Part shown: piece after piece, positions 1-8,789 of the stretch | How positions within the stretch are numbered: position 1 is the stretch's first letter | Layout of the letters: the number at the start of each line of letters is the position of its first letter | Assembly: GCF_014596475.1 (NCBI RefSeq) | Contig: NZ_MECJ01000002.1 | Coordinates: 704,530 to 768,529 of the forward strand | Reading direction: 5' to 3' | Origin: Streptomyces sp. CBMA152 | GTDB taxonomy: Bacteria > Actinomycetota > Actinomycetes > Streptomycetales > Streptomycetaceae | Length of the DNA: 64,000 nt | Program-made: the position numbers and the translations under genes | Notes under the pieces: model-generated | The model's database searches: none | Told to the model about the DNA's origin: nothing | What the model saw: only the letters and a program-made list of their open reading frames with translations

Positions 1-201
1 GCCCTACCAGCGGGCCGCAACAACCACCTGCTCGGTCCAGCCGAAAGGCCAAACCGGATATCACCTCAGGTGCCGTCTTCTGGGGGCGCTCGGTGGCGCC
101 GATGAACGCACACGTCGTTCTGCCCGCCCGCTGCGAAAACCCGTTGCGAGTGACCCGTATCGGATGTCTGATTGATCGGCCACCGATCCGGGGGAGGGAA
201 C

Positions 202-780
202 ATGACGACGTCGCTGCCTACGCCCTCGTTGCACACCGCTCGCCTTCGACTGCGTGCCTTCGAAGACGCGGATGCGAACGACCTCTTCGCACTGCACAGC
301 AGCGCCCACGTGCTGCGCTACTGGGACTCGCCACCGTGGAGCGAACCCGTGCGTGCCGAGAAGTTCATCATGGCTTGTCGGCAGATGGCACAGGAGGGCA
401 CCGGGGCGCGGTTGGCCGTAGATCGTGTCTCCGACGGGGCGTTCATCGGCTGGTGCAGCCTGAGCAGGTGGAATCCGGACTACCGCAGCGCATCGCTCGG
501 CTACTGCTTCGGCGAGGCAGCGTGGGGCCACGGCTATGCGACCGAGGCCGCGCGCGCTCTGCTGCGGTGGGCATTCGACACGCTGGACCTCAACCGCGTC
601 CAAGCTGAGGCCGATACGCGCAACGTGGGTTCCGCCCGCGTGCTGGAGAAGCTCGGCTTCGTGCGTGAAGGGACGTTGCGGGAAGACTGCGTCGTCAACG
701 GCGACGTCTCTGACTCGTGGGTCTACGGGCTGCTCAGGCGGGAGTGGCAGCCGTCGTCCGAGCCGGTTCCCGCCCACTGA
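202..780 (+). CDS. GNAT-family N-acetyltransferase (RimJ/RimL-like)
   Basis: Predicted cytosolic acetyl-CoA-dependent N-acetyltransferase of 192 residues, the usual length for the RimJ/RimL branch. The N-terminal TARLRLRAFEDAD resembles the family opening that precedes helix 1. The block YCFGEAAWGHGYATEAARA carries the acetyl-CoA pyrophosphate loop (consensus Q/R-x-x-G-x-G/A), and the C-terminal NVGSARVLEKLGFVREG is the typical RimJ/RimL ending. ATG at 202 is chosen over the in-frame upstream ATG at 172 because a GGGAGGG Shine-Dalgarno lies just before it. The gene stands alone, so the substrate (protein N-terminus, aminoglycoside or other amine) cannot be inferred. The family call is firm; the specific function is unknown. 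Confidence 0.88.
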   Translation: MTTSLPTPSLHTARLRLRAFEDADANDLFALHSSAHVLRYWDSPPWSEPVRAEKFIMACRQMAQEGTGARLAVDRVSDGAFIGWCSLSRWNPDYRSASLGYCFGEAAWGHGYATEAARALLRWAFDTLDLNRVQAEADTRNVGSARVLEKLGFVREGTLREDCVVNGDVSDSWVYGLLRREWQPSSEPVPAH

Positions 781-1018
781 GTCCGTCGCTCGGCACCCGG
801 TATCGGCTAATCCTGAGCAACTGATCACTGGGCCTCATCCACACACAACGGCGAACCGGAAGAAGAGTTATATACCGCCCTCTCGGGGTTGGCCGTGCTG
901 CGCCGACGACTCACGCGCATTCAGCCACGCGTCCGTTACGACGCTGACCCGCGACGACCGTAGTCACGGACCTGTAATCGTGTCGATCTCAGCGCAGGGT
1001 GGTGGCTACGCTGCTGGC

Positions 1019-1348
1019 ATGGCTCATGCGAAGACTTCATACGTTTGCCTTCCTTGCCGGGCCTCGTACAAACAGTCCTACGGCGGGGATCGGCGACGAA
1101 TCTGCCCGCGGTGTGCGGAACCTCTGATCCATGTGGGTTCGGCTTTCGCCGCGCCCCGGAGGCGGGATGCTGAGGCGTGGCGCACGCTGTCCGTGCTGCT
1201 GAACGCGGGCGTGCGTTTTCACAAGAGTTGCTGCGGCGGGCCCGGCTATCGGCCACGCACCCTGCGCGAGATACGTGAGCGGATGGCGTACGCGCGGCGA
1301 TCCGGCAGGCCCTTCGCCGAGGCGCTTGTCCTGCATGATCTGCCGTGA
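1019..1348 (+). CDS. Small zinc-ribbon protein, hypothetical
   Basis: A 109-residue basic protein with a paired-cysteine zinc-ribbon signature: CLPC near residue 10 and CPRC near residue 28, with a further Cys pair (KSCCGG) near residue 69. The C-terminal half is Arg-rich and helical (REIRERMAYARRSGRP). The spacing suggests one structural zinc site; a nucleic-acid or protein-binding role is inference only. The start was chosen because protein-like sequence begins there; an open frame continues upstream to 536 but it is a shadow of the acetyltransferase. No Shine-Dalgarno is visible before the ATG, and a weak TACGCT hexamer lies six bases upstream, so the mRNA may be leaderless. Function unknown. 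Confidence 0.72.
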   Translation: MAHAKTSYVCLPCRASYKQSYGGDRRRICPRCAEPLIHVGSAFAAPRRRDAEAWRTLSVLLNAGVRFHKSCCGGPGYRPRTLREIRERMAYARRSGRPFAEALVLHDLP

Positions 1349-2098
1349 CCGGCCACGACAGGCCGGCGGGGGCACGCCTTGCGGGGTGTGCTCGCAGAGG
1401 GCAGGCACCCAGGCGCGGTACGCGTGGTTGTGGACAGGGTTTCTGACTGACCGCTGACCGAAGTGTTCAATCCCGGGCCTGGCCCCCGACCGGCCGCTCG
1501 GCGTCCTGGTGGGAGAGACCGCCCAGAGAGAAGCCGAGTAGGGATCTGAGGTAGATGGGGTCGAGCTCTGAGGGAGAGCCGCTCACGCGATATCTCACGG
1601 TGGGGATGTGCCCTCACGTCCACGTTCTCCTTCCGTAGCTTCTGCTCGGTACTTCGCGGATCGCTTGGCCAGCGGTCTACCTTCGATTTCGCGTCGTGAC
1701 TTGTCGCAGTGCACAGTCATCCGCCGGGCCGAGCCGAGTGGCGGGGTGCCTGGGGGAAAGAGCTCCTGCGCGTCTCGATGGGCCGCCACTCAGGCGACCT
1801 GGTGCACAGCCGGGGAGTCTCTGCGACCGGCGGCCGTGGCGCGCGGACATGAACCCGGCGGCCTCCGGCGGCGACGTGCCCGACGGCACCGCCGCCGACG
1901 ACAACGACTACCGCTCATCAGCTCCCTCCCCGCCTCCGACTGCGGCGACGGACGCGCCGTCAGCCGCCACGACACACGAACGAACTGGTCAGCGGGCCAC
2001 AGCACCCTGGGAGAAACGGCCACAGCCGTGTCGGCCGACGGTCAACGCGGCGCCTTCACGTCCTCGTTACAGGCGGCGTCCACGAAACTTCATTGCGA
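1349..2098 (+). other. Intergenic region, no supported gene
   Basis: About 750 bases. Several overlapping open frames exist on both strands, but all have Arg/Ser/Pro-rich translations, no recognisable motif and no convincing Shine-Dalgarno. The right edge abuts the tandem operator of the downstream exporter. I see no RNA gene or repeat here. Confidence 0.5.
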
Positions 2099-2138
2099 GG
2101 TGAATGGCGTTCACCTACAGTGGTGAACGCCATTCACC
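2099..2138 (+). promoter_or_regulatory. Tandem palindromic operator, probably for the adjacent TetR regulator
   Basis: A perfect 17-base inverted repeat, GGTGAATGGCGTTCACC (2099-2115) and GGTGAACGCCATTCACC (2122-2138), is separated by six bases. Each arm is itself a palindrome with GGTGAA/TTCACC half-sites around a five-base centre, so the element holds two dyads 23 bases apart. It ends 19 bases before the GTG of the exporter gene and would overlap its promoter or 5' leader. Paired 15-17 base dyads are typical of TetR-family operators; assigning it to the TetR protein at 3616 is inference from context. Confidence 0.8.
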
Positions 2139-2156
2139 TTCAAGGGGGGTTTCGCA

Positions 2157-3743
2157 GTGCCCACCGATTCGCCGTCACCATCCCCGTCACCAACCCCATC
2201 CGCCGATCGCCGCGTCATGGCGGTTCTGGCGGCAGGGGGCATCGTCACCACGCTGGTGCAGACCGCGGTCGTGCCGCTGCTGCCGCAGTTGCCTCGGCTG
2301 ACCGGCGCGGCGCCGGTCGATGTCGGGTGGGTGGTCACGCTCACGTTGCTGACCGGGGCGGTCGCGACGCCGTTGCTGGGGCGGGCCGGGGACATGTACG
2401 GCAAGCGGCGGATGCTGTTGGTCGCGCTCGGTGCGCTCGCCGTCGGGTCGCTGGTGTGCTCGTTCGCCTCCACGCTCCCATGGCTTCTCGTGGGGCGTGG
2501 GCTGCAGGGGGTGGGGGCGGCGGTGGTGCCGTTGTCGATCAGTTTCCTGCGGGGGGTGCTGCCGGCGCATCGGACGGGTTCGTCGGTGGCGCTGATGAGT
2601 TCGACGGTGGGGATCGGTGCTGCTCTCGGTCTGCCGCTGGCCGCGCTGCTGGTGCAGTTCGCGGACTGGCATGCGATGTTCTGGGCGATGACCGCGCTCT
2701 CGACGGCGGTGCTCGCGCTGGCGTGGCGGGTGCTGCGGGAGGAGCCGGTTCGGTCGCCGGGGCGGTTCGACCTGGTCGGGGCGTGCGGGCTGAGTGCCGG
2801 GCTGGTGCTTCTGCTGCTGGCGTTGTCCAAGGCGGGTGAGTGGGGGTGGGGCAGTCGGCGGGTTCTGGGTCTGTCGGGGGCGGCGCTGCTGATCCTGGCG
2901 GGCTGGACCGTCCACCAGCGCCGGGTGTCGCGGCCGCTGGTGGACGTGCGGCTCGCGATGCGTCCGGCGGTTCTACTGCCGCATGTGGCCGCGTTGTTGG
3001 CCGGGTTCGCCTTCTATGCCAACTCCCTTGTCACCGCGCAGCTGATCCAGACGCCCCGGGTCACCGGGTACGGTCTGGGTCTCTCGGTGGTGGCGGCGGG
3101 TGCGTGCCTGCTGCCCAGTGGTGTGATCATGGTGCTGTGCGCTTCCTTGTCCGCCCGACTGTCCGCCGCCCGTGGGGCCAAGGCCACGCTGACCCTGGGC
3201 ACGATGGTCATCGCGGCCGGGTATGGGCTGCGCGTCGCCGACAGCCGGCAGTTGTGGGCGGTCATCGCGGGTGCGGCCGTGGTGTCGGTCGGTACGGCGC
3301 TCGCCTACTCCGCGCTGCCCATGCTGATCATGCGGGCGGTGCCGCTGGAGCAGACCGCTGCGGCGAACGGCCTCAACGTCCTCATGCGCACCATCGGGCA
3401 GGCCCTGTGCAGTGCGGTGGTCGCCACCGTGCTGGCGCAGCACACCCGTGTGTTCGCCGGTGTGTCGGGCGTGGCCGTGGCGGCGCCTACTCTGGACGGG
3501 TACCGCGTGGCGTTCGCCGCGGCGGGGGCGGTCGCGCTGCTGGCCTGTGCGGCCGCCCGCCTCATCCCGCGCCAGCCGCGACCCGCGCCGTCCCCCCTTC
3601 AGGAGGCTGAACACGATGCCCGGCCCGAGCTCCGCCTCCCCCCGCAGCGGCCGCCCGCGAACGACGTCCACGAGCCAGCCGGCACCGGCACCGGTGTCGC
3701 CGACACCCGATCCGGCACCGGACCGGGCGGCACGACCGCGTGA
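2157..3743 (+). CDS. MFS multidrug exporter, DHA2-like
   Basis: A 528-residue polytopic membrane protein, the usual length of 14-segment drug:H+ antiporters (DHA2). The N-terminus is a Ser/Pro-rich cytosolic tail followed by the first segment (VMAVLAAGGIVTTLVQTAVV). The MFS motif A region between segments 2 and 3 reads LLGRAGDMYGKRRMLL, and the motif C region reads LMSSTVGIGAALGLPLAAL. It is expected to expel a hydrophobic drug or metabolite from the cytoplasmic membrane. GTG at 2157 is chosen because GGGGGG precedes it and it follows the tandem operator. The coding frame runs 128 bases into the TetR gene, so the two are probably co-transcribed and the regulator would repress its own operon. 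Substrate unknown. Confidence 0.92.
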   Translation: MPTDSPSPSPSPTPSADRRVMAVLAAGGIVTTLVQTAVVPLLPQLPRLTGAAPVDVGWVVTLTLLTGAVATPLLGRAGDMYGKRRMLLVALGALAVGSLVCSFASTLPWLLVGRGLQGVGAAVVPLSISFLRGVLPAHRTGSSVALMSSTVGIGAALGLPLAALLVQFADWHAMFWAMTALSTAVLALAWRVLREEPVRSPGRFDLVGACGLSAGLVLLLLALSKAGEWGWGSRRVLGLSGAALLILAGWTVHQRRVSRPLVDVRLAMRPAVLLPHVAALLAGFAFYANSLVTAQLIQTPRVTGYGLGLSVVAAGACLLPSGVIMVLCASLSARLSAARGAKATLTLGTMVIAAGYGLRVADSRQLWAVIAGAAVVSVGTALAYSALPMLIMRAVPLEQTAAANGLNVLMRTIGQALCSAVVATVLAQHTRVFAGVSGVAVAAPTLDGYRVAFAAAGAVALLACAAARLIPRQPRPAPSPLQEAEHDARPELRLPPQRPPANDVHEPAGTGTGVADTRSGTGPGGTTA

Positions 3744-4296
3744 CGCCGACGCCCGGCGCGCGGAGATCCTCGCCGCCGCCCGGCGCGCGTTCGCGCGCCA
3801 TGCCTACGCTGACACGACCATCGCCGCCATCGCCGATGACGCGGGCGTCAGTCCGGCGCTCGTGATGAAGTACTACGGCACCAAGGAACGCCTCTTCAAC
3901 CAGGTGTTCACCTTCGACGCCGACGCCACCGCCCTGTTCGACGCCCCCTTGGACGGCCTCGCCCGGCACATGGTCCTGCACCTGCTCGCCACCCAGCGCG
4001 GCCAGATCCGCGACCCGATCCTGCGCATCGCCTTCTCCCGTCACCACCTGGAACTCGGCGGACAGGCCCGGGCCAACTTCCGCACGCAGGTCATCGACGC
4101 CCTCGCCGCCCGCCTCCCCGGGCCGGACGCCGCGCTGCGTGCGGAGCTGGCCATCGGCGTACTGCTCGGCCTCGGGGCCCTGTACGCAACCGTCCAAGCC
4201 GACCAGCTCACCAGACTGGCCCCCGACGAAGTCGCCGACCTGTACATCCCGCTTCTGCAACCCCTGCTCAGCGGCGAGGCTCCGACGGGTCGCTGA
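3616..4296 (+). CDS. TetR-family repressor of the exporter operon
   Basis: A 226-residue regulator. After a Pro/Thr-rich N-terminal tail of about 45 residues, the helix-turn-helix reads ADTTIAAIADDAGVSPAL followed by VMKYYGTKERLF, a clear TetR N-terminal domain. The remainder is the helical ligand-binding domain, with GVLLGLGALYATVQADQL near the end. ATG at 3616 follows a perfect AGGAGG by nine bases and lies inside the exporter gene; a GTG at 3694 would shorten the tail but has no comparable ribosome site. The likely target is the tandem GGTGAA-TTCACC operator at 2099-2138, so an exported ligand would induce its own efflux pump. The family call is secure; operator and ligand are inferred. 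Confidence 0.9.
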   Translation: MPGPSSASPRSGRPRTTSTSQPAPAPVSPTPDPAPDRAARPRDADARRAEILAAARRAFARHAYADTTIAAIADDAGVSPALVMKYYGTKERLFNQVFTFDADATALFDAPLDGLARHMVLHLLATQRGQIRDPILRIAFSRHHLELGGQARANFRTQVIDALAARLPGPDAALRAELAIGVLLGLGALYATVQADQLTRLAPDEVADLYIPLLQPLLSGEAPTGR

Positions 4297-4329
4297 CCAG
4301 TACGTTCTCTGAATCATCCCGGCGATCAG

Positions 4330-4704
4330 CCCACGCCAGTGAGGCTTGTCAGCAGGCGCTGCTCGTCCTGTCCGACGGCGTCGAGCGCGACTTCCGCATC
4401 ATCGAAGGCATCCTTTGAGGGTGTCGAAGACCGTCTCGATCCATTGGCGCATCCGCCTGACTGTCGGTCACCGCCGTGGCGCCCAGGGACCGAGACTCCG
4501 GATCGATGGCATCGCTGCTGTCGGCTGCTTCGAGCGCAGCCTGGACGTGCAGCGCGGGTCCGCGCCCGGCACTGCGGGCGCTCACGGTCAGGGCCCAGCC
4601 GCTTCCATCGCCACGGTATGTGTCGTATCCGCGGTCGCCGAGGACGGTGGTCCGGACGGTGCCGCAGGCGGCGATCCGCTTGCTACGGCGGGAAGTTCAG
4701 CGGC
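4330..4704 (-). pseudogene. Decayed insertion-sequence transposase, C-terminal part
   Basis: Minus-strand translation gives transposase-like blocks in different frames. TVLGDRGYDTYRG resembles the DKGY block of DDE transposases. The later MRQWIETVFDTLKGCL matches the motif R-Q-W-I-E-S-V-x-D-T-L-K-G near the C-terminus of IS982/IS5-type enzymes. A stop follows, and VGQDEQRLLT in another frame recalls the family's C-terminal tail. At least two frame changes separate the blocks, so nothing functional is made. It abuts the stop codon of the P450 gene, which suggests an insertion and deletion at that end. The family assignment is tentative. Confidence 0.55.
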
Positions 4705-6021
4705 CTAGCCCCGTGGCCGCACCGTCATCCGGATCCCGTCCCGTGCCCACAGCACGAATCGTTCCACCGGTATCACTTGGTGCCCCGGCGTGGGCTGGAA
4801 GCGCAGGCGTTTGAGGAGAACGGCCAGGACGAGCTGGGCCTCGATGGTGGCCAGGGCGGCGCCCTCGCAGCTGCGCGGTCCGATCCCGAAGGGGATGTAC
4901 GCGTACCGCGGCCGCTTGGCCACCTCCTGCGCGGTGAACCGCTCGGGGTCGAACCGCTGAGGCTCGGGCCAGTACTCGGGGTTCAGGTGCACCGCCCAGA
5001 ACGGATAGAACACCGTTGTCCCGGCGGGGATCTCGTACGGGCCCAGGATCAGGTCCTCGGTCGTCTCGCGCGCACCGTACGGGCCGGGCGGGAACAGTCG
5101 CATCGACTCCTTGAGCACCATGTCCAGATACGTGAGCCGCCGCAGATCACCGTAGTCGGGCGCGGCGCGCTCGCCGAGCACCTGGTCCAGTTCGGCGGCG
5201 ACGCGGTCGGCCGCGTCGGGGTGGCGGCCCAGCAGGTGCAGCGTCCACGAGACGGCGACGCCGGTGGTGTGGTGGGCGGCGAGCAGCGTCATCATCACGG
5301 TGTCCCGGATCCGCGCCGGACTCTCCCCGGCCTCGACGAGCGCCCCGATCAGGTCGCTGCGGTCGGTGCGGTGGTCCGAGCGGTGTGCCGCCACCACGCG
5401 GTCGACCGTCGCCCGCAGATACGCGAGGGCCTCGTCGGCCCGGTCGGCTGAGCGCGGGTCGGCCCGCGGCACCTGGTAGAGCCGCCCGAGGTGCTCGGTG
5501 AGCACCTCCTCGAACGCGGCGACGACACGGTCCATGTCCGTCTCGGCGTCCGCGCCGCTGAGCGCGAACCCGCAGATCATGCGGAGCGACAGCGTGGTCA
5601 ACTCCCGTTGCAGCTCGACAGGTCCGACGTCCGCCTGCCCGCTCCAGCGGTCCGCGAGCTCCCGCGCCAGCTCCGTGAAGCGTGCGAAGTGCCGCTCGTG
5701 GGCCGGGCGTCCGGCGAGCACGGAGAGCAGCAGCCGGCGCCAGGGCGTGTGCTCGTCGGCGGGGAGCACTTGCAGGTTGCCCGCCTCGCACAGTGGGTCC
5801 AGGAAGGCGAAGAGCTCCTCGGGCCGCTTGTCGAGGTGCGCCGTGGCCTCCAGGAGCACGGGATCGGCGACCGACACAGCCGTGTCCGTGCCCGGCAGTT
5901 GGAAGCGCACGACGGGCCCGTACGTGTCGTGGAGGCGCAACTGGTACTGGTGCAGCCCGCCCGCGGCCGCCACGGCGCTCAGCCCGCCGTCCTCCTGGTG
6001 CGGGGGCCCGGGGATGCGCAT
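4705..6021 (-). CDS. Cytochrome P450, CYP51-like I-helix
   Basis: A 438-residue soluble bacterial P450 that would hydroxylate or otherwise oxidise a small molecule using electrons from a ferredoxin partner. Visible motifs are the I-helix LLAAHHTTGVAVSW, the K-helix KESMR (ExxR), the meander region RFDPERF, and the heme-binding loop FGIGPRSCEG with the axial Cys thiolate. The residue before the conserved Thr pair is His instead of the usual Asp/Glu, a pattern also known in CYP51 sterol demethylases. ATG at 6021 is preceded by AGGAGG with good spacing. No ferredoxin or biosynthetic gene is adjacent, so the substrate is unknown. The 3' end touches an IS remnant but all C-terminal motifs are present. 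Confidence 0.93.
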   Translation of the reverse strand: MRIPGPPHQEDGGLSAVAAAGGLHQYQLRLHDTYGPVVRFQLPGTDTAVSVADPVLLEATAHLDKRPEELFAFLDPLCEAGNLQVLPADEHTPWRRLLLSVLAGRPAHERHFARFTELARELADRWSGQADVGPVELQRELTTLSLRMICGFALSGADAETDMDRVVAAFEEVLTEHLGRLYQVPRADPRSADRADEALAYLRATVDRVVAAHRSDHRTDRSDLIGALVEAGESPARIRDTVMMTLLAAHHTTGVAVSWTLHLLGRHPDAADRVAAELDQVLGERAAPDYGDLRRLTYLDMVLKESMRLFPPGPYGARETTEDLILGPYEIPAGTTVFYPFWAVHLNPEYWPEPQRFDPERFTAQEVAKRPRYAYIPFGIGPRSCEGAALATIEAQLVLAVLLKRLRFQPTPGHQVIPVERFVLWARDGIRMTVRPRG

Positions 6022-6483
6022 GACGGTGCCTCCTGTCCGGGGAAGTACCCGCGGGTCCGTCCGAGGTCCCCCAACTCGTCATCACCACCGGCAGTTTCCC
6101 TGCCCGTGTGTCCCGTGCCGTGGCCATACGTTACGACACACGCCGCGCCCCACACGACCCCGCGTGGCACCTACGCCTGCGACTGCGCCGTGGGCCCGGC
6201 AGGCAACTTGGCGAAAACCCAACTCGCCCAGCGATCAGTGGATGTGGCTGGATCAGCCCGACTCGCGCGCAAGCATCGGATGAGACAGTCGCACCAACTG
6301 CAACGGCGACGGGTGCCCCGAAAACTGTGATGCGCTCGGCCGGGTTTGGCTGGGCGCGCTCCAGCGGCGTGCGGCAACAGCGTGTGTCCAGGGCGGGTGG
6401 TGAGACGGGCGGTGGATCTGGCCGAGGGGCCGGGCCTCTCGTGGTCGACTACACCTCGTTGAAGCCGCGCGAGGCGTCGTAGA

Positions 6484-6715
6484 TGTCAGCCTCGATGGAC
6501 GACCACGAAGAAGCCCGTCACGACGTAGTGGATCATTACGCGGTCTTCTCAATGCCGCCGCCACCGAGCTTCCTGGCGGCCGCTTACCAACGCCGTCGTG
6601 GCTCTCGACGGCCTACTGCCGTCAGTCGGCCCTGAGTTCGTGGCACAGCCCGTGACCGTTACAGCTGATGCCGCGGGAGACTCAGTCGTCTTCTTATGGC
6701 CAAGTTACGAAGGGA
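6484..6715 (+). pseudogene. Possible small frameshifted gene, unrecognised
   Basis: The first frame from ATG 6484 reads MSASMDDHEEARHDVVDHYA, continuing about 16 residues. After a break near 6575 a second frame reads plausibly as LTNAVVALDGLLPSVGPEF, then TVTADAAGDSVVFLWPS. The two pieces join if one base is missing, as in several other genes here. No family is recognised. The rest of the 965-base gap between the P450 start and the lipoprotein stop holds only a terminator hairpin at 6899-6934 and a short minus-strand stretch near 6700-6790 (NDLLVLDITDADGTLNNALG) that looks protein-like but has no start or stop context. Confidence 0.3.
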
Positions 6716-6898
6716 GGAGGCCGGGCCGCGGCCGAGCGCGTTGTTCAGGGTGCCGTCGGCGTCGGTGATGTCCAGCACCAGCAGGTCGTTGCGTTAGACG
6801 GGGCGATGGTTCCTTGGCCCAAGCTGCCACAGATAGTCGGCGCACGGGAGACGGTCCGAGTCCTTCTTCCGGTGCCGCGCGCCACCCCACAGCACGCC

Positions 6899-6934
6899 GT
6901 AGGGGGCGGCCCTCCTGGCAGGGCCGCCCCCTAC
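6899..6934 (-). terminator. Terminator hairpin after the lipoprotein gene
   Basis: A perfect 15-base stem (6899-6913 with 6920-6934) with a six-base CCTGGC loop and no T-tract, as is common in actinobacteria. It lies about 50-100 bases past the lipoprotein stop on the minus strand. The symmetric stem could also serve plus-strand transcripts. Confidence 0.75.
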
Positions 6935-6986
6935 GTATCGCGCCAGGAGTGCCCGTGGAGTCCCCACCGGTCTCATGCGCCCGCGA

Positions 6987-7901
6987 TCAGATCGGCGTGC
7001 GCGGCCCTGCGGTACCGATCAGCTGTCCTGGGTCTGTTTGAGGGTTTTGGCGAGTTCGTCGGCGGTGAGATCGGTGAGGTCGGTGACCTGCTCGGTGGGC
7101 GGGATGCTGGAGAGGGGCCGGCTCGTTGTGGCGGGTGATGAGCGTAGTCATGTCCAGGGGGCGGTCGGCGTCGGCGCGGGTGCGGAATCGGCGGACACGA
7201 TCCTGGTCGTCGACCCACAGGTCCATTCGCAGCGAGCGGGCTCCCCAGGCCGTGTAGCGGTTGAGGAGCCTGAGGCCGCGCAGCTGGGCGTCGCGGGGCT
7301 TGCCTAGCAGAGCACGGCGGAGCTGGTCGAGGGTCGCCGATCCGCTGTAGTGAACGGTCGCGACTCCGTCGACCGTCTGCGCGCCCGCCCGGGTGATGTC
7401 CGCTGCGGCGGCGAGCTGACCGGCCTCCTCAGCCGGATTGCGCTCGATCTCGTTCTCCAGCCCGAACAGGGCCTGGTGACGGAGCTGTTCGTCGGCGAGC
7501 ATCGAGGTCTTGTACTTGAGCCAGTGCTCGCCTCCGCCCCACAGAAATGTGGCGTCGGTGTCCTTACGGAACTCCATCGCCTGCACGTCACCGCCCGCAG
7601 CAACCTTCATCCGCATCCGCAGTGTGCGCGGGTTCACGCTCACGGACCCGTCGGTGGCGACGCTCTCCGCGATCCCGTCGCCGGGCTCGCGGCCGCGCAT
7701 CGCGTACGCGAACGAGTTCAGCTTGCCGGCCTTGGCCACCGCGCGGGCGACCGCCGCCGCGGCCGGGTCGGCGGACTGCCCGGTGCCTTGCTGCGCCATG
7801 TCGCCCGCGCGCGGGGCGTGTCCGGCGGTGCAGGCCGCGGCAGTGGTGAGAGCGGCGGCTGCCACGGCGAGCGCGACGGTGGTGCGGGGGTGGCGGGGCA
7901 T
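6987..7901 (-). CDS. Secreted lipoprotein (LppX/LprG-like), tail altered by a frameshift
   Basis: A 304-residue predicted membrane-anchored lipoprotein. It begins MPRHPRTTVALAVAAAALTT and reaches the lipobox AAAC at about residue 24, where the Cys would be lipidated. The mature part has repeated beta-strand patterns (SVSVNPRTLRMRMKVAAGG, TVDGVATVHYSGSATLDQL) like actinobacterial LppX/LolA-type lipid-binding folds. The last ~45 residues turn into His/Arg-rich noise after LITRHNEPAP. Removing one C from the run at 7114-7117 restores SSIPPTEQVTDLTDLTADEL and a stop at 7019, so the true protein is probably 293 residues. The frameshift may be a sequencing error. It is followed by the hairpin at 6899. 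Confidence 0.75.
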   Translation of the reverse strand: MPRHPRTTVALAVAAAALTTAAACTAGHAPRAGDMAQQGTGQSADPAAAAVARAVAKAGKLNSFAYAMRGREPGDGIAESVATDGSVSVNPRTLRMRMKVAAGGDVQAMEFRKDTDATFLWGGGEHWLKYKTSMLADEQLRHQALFGLENEIERNPAEEAGQLAAAADITRAGAQTVDGVATVHYSGSATLDQLRRALLGKPRDAQLRGLRLLNRYTAWGARSLRMDLWVDDQDRVRRFRTRADADRPLDMTTLITRHNEPAPLQHPAHRAGHRPHRSHRRRTRQNPQTDPGQLIGTAGPRTPI

Positions 7902-7993
7902 CGGAGAACTCCGTGCGGTACGAGAGAAACCAGCGGGGGTGGGGAACCGGCCCAGCAGATCGCCGGGCCAACACCCTGAAGGTGTGGCGGCAT

Positions 7994-8680
7994 TCAGACG
8001 GTCGCCAGGGGCCCCTGAACGGCCTTGGTGTGCTGCATCGCGGTGAGCTTGCGTACGAAGACGATGGCGAGGACCGCGGCGGTGAGCATGAGCAGATCGC
8101 AGACGAACATCACGTCGGTCGCGCGCTGGAGAGCGGCCGGGCTGTGGGCATGGTTCTGCATCGTGGAACCGACGCGGAGCAGCACGAGCGCCGTCACCCA
8201 CATCACCCACCACCGTTTGACGGGCGCGGCGGACACCTCACGCCACGACCCGTCCGGGGCCCGCTGCGCGCTCGCCGTCCAGATCTCACGGGCGATCGTG
8301 TACGGAATCCAGCAGTTGCCAAGGGGGACGAACCAGCCGCCGACCGCCCAGCCCCGGCTGCGGGTGCACACGTCCTGCGCGAACACATCGGCGTTCGAGC
8401 GGACTCGGTGGAACCAGATGATGAACACCACCGCCGGGGCCGCCACGGCGACCATCTGGGCAGTGCCCGCCACGTCGTAGAGGTCATCGGCCCGGTTGAT
8501 CTCGTCGCTGCTGCGGGCGAGCAGGTCACCCGTCACACGATGCCGGACCACCCCCGCGTACAGAGCAAAGGCGTCGGTCGCGGCCGCGACACCGAGCAGC
8601 ACGCTCGTTGCCATGGCCAGTCCGACCGGCGAGCGAAGGACGACGTTCGGCGGTGGCATGACGCCACCACGAGGCAACAC
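7994..8680 (-). CDS. DUF4328-type integral membrane protein
   Basis: A 228-residue protein with about six hydrophobic segments: LAMATSVLLGVAAATDAFAL, MVAVAAPAVVFIIWFHRVRS, ARGWAVGGWFVPLGN-like loop, VMWVTALVLLRVG, and VMFVCDLLMLTAAVLAIVFV. The motif WFHRVRSNAD followed by WFVPLGNCWIPYTIAREIW is characteristic of DUF4328 membrane proteins, whose function is unknown. GTG at 8680 is chosen because a GGGGGG ribosome site precedes it by eight bases; an ATG at 8659 is a weaker alternative. It lies about 90 bases upstream of, and in the same direction as, the lipoprotein gene, so the two could be co-transcribed. Confidence 0.8.
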   Translation of the reverse strand: MLPRGGVMPPPNVVLRSPVGLAMATSVLLGVAAATDAFALYAGVVRHRVTGDLLARSSDEINRADDLYDVAGTAQMVAVAAPAVVFIIWFHRVRSNADVFAQDVCTRSRGWAVGGWFVPLGNCWIPYTIAREIWTASAQRAPDGSWREVSAAPVKRWWVMWVTALVLLRVGSTMQNHAHSPAALQRATDVMFVCDLLMLTAAVLAIVFVRKLTAMQHTKAVQGPLATV

Positions 8681-8789
8681 GATCAGAACCCCCCAAGGGC
8701 ATAGAAAAACCCGCAAACCGTTCGGCGGGTGTCGCAGGACCGTACGTCATGAGACATGTCCCGGCCAAACCGTTTCCCGCGCCCGGGGG

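Noticed and set aside
61..828. Long minus-strand open frame over the first acetyltransferase
   Set aside because: It is antisense to a gene with clear GNAT motifs and its own translation is low-complexity Arg/Pro/Val.
5200..5330. P450 inactivated by the missing I-helix acid
   Set aside because: CYP51 enzymes naturally have His there; heme loop and ExxR are intact.
4339..5451. 370-residue plus-strand frame opposite the P450
   Set aside because: Shadow of the P450 gene and IS remnant; no motif and no ribosome site.
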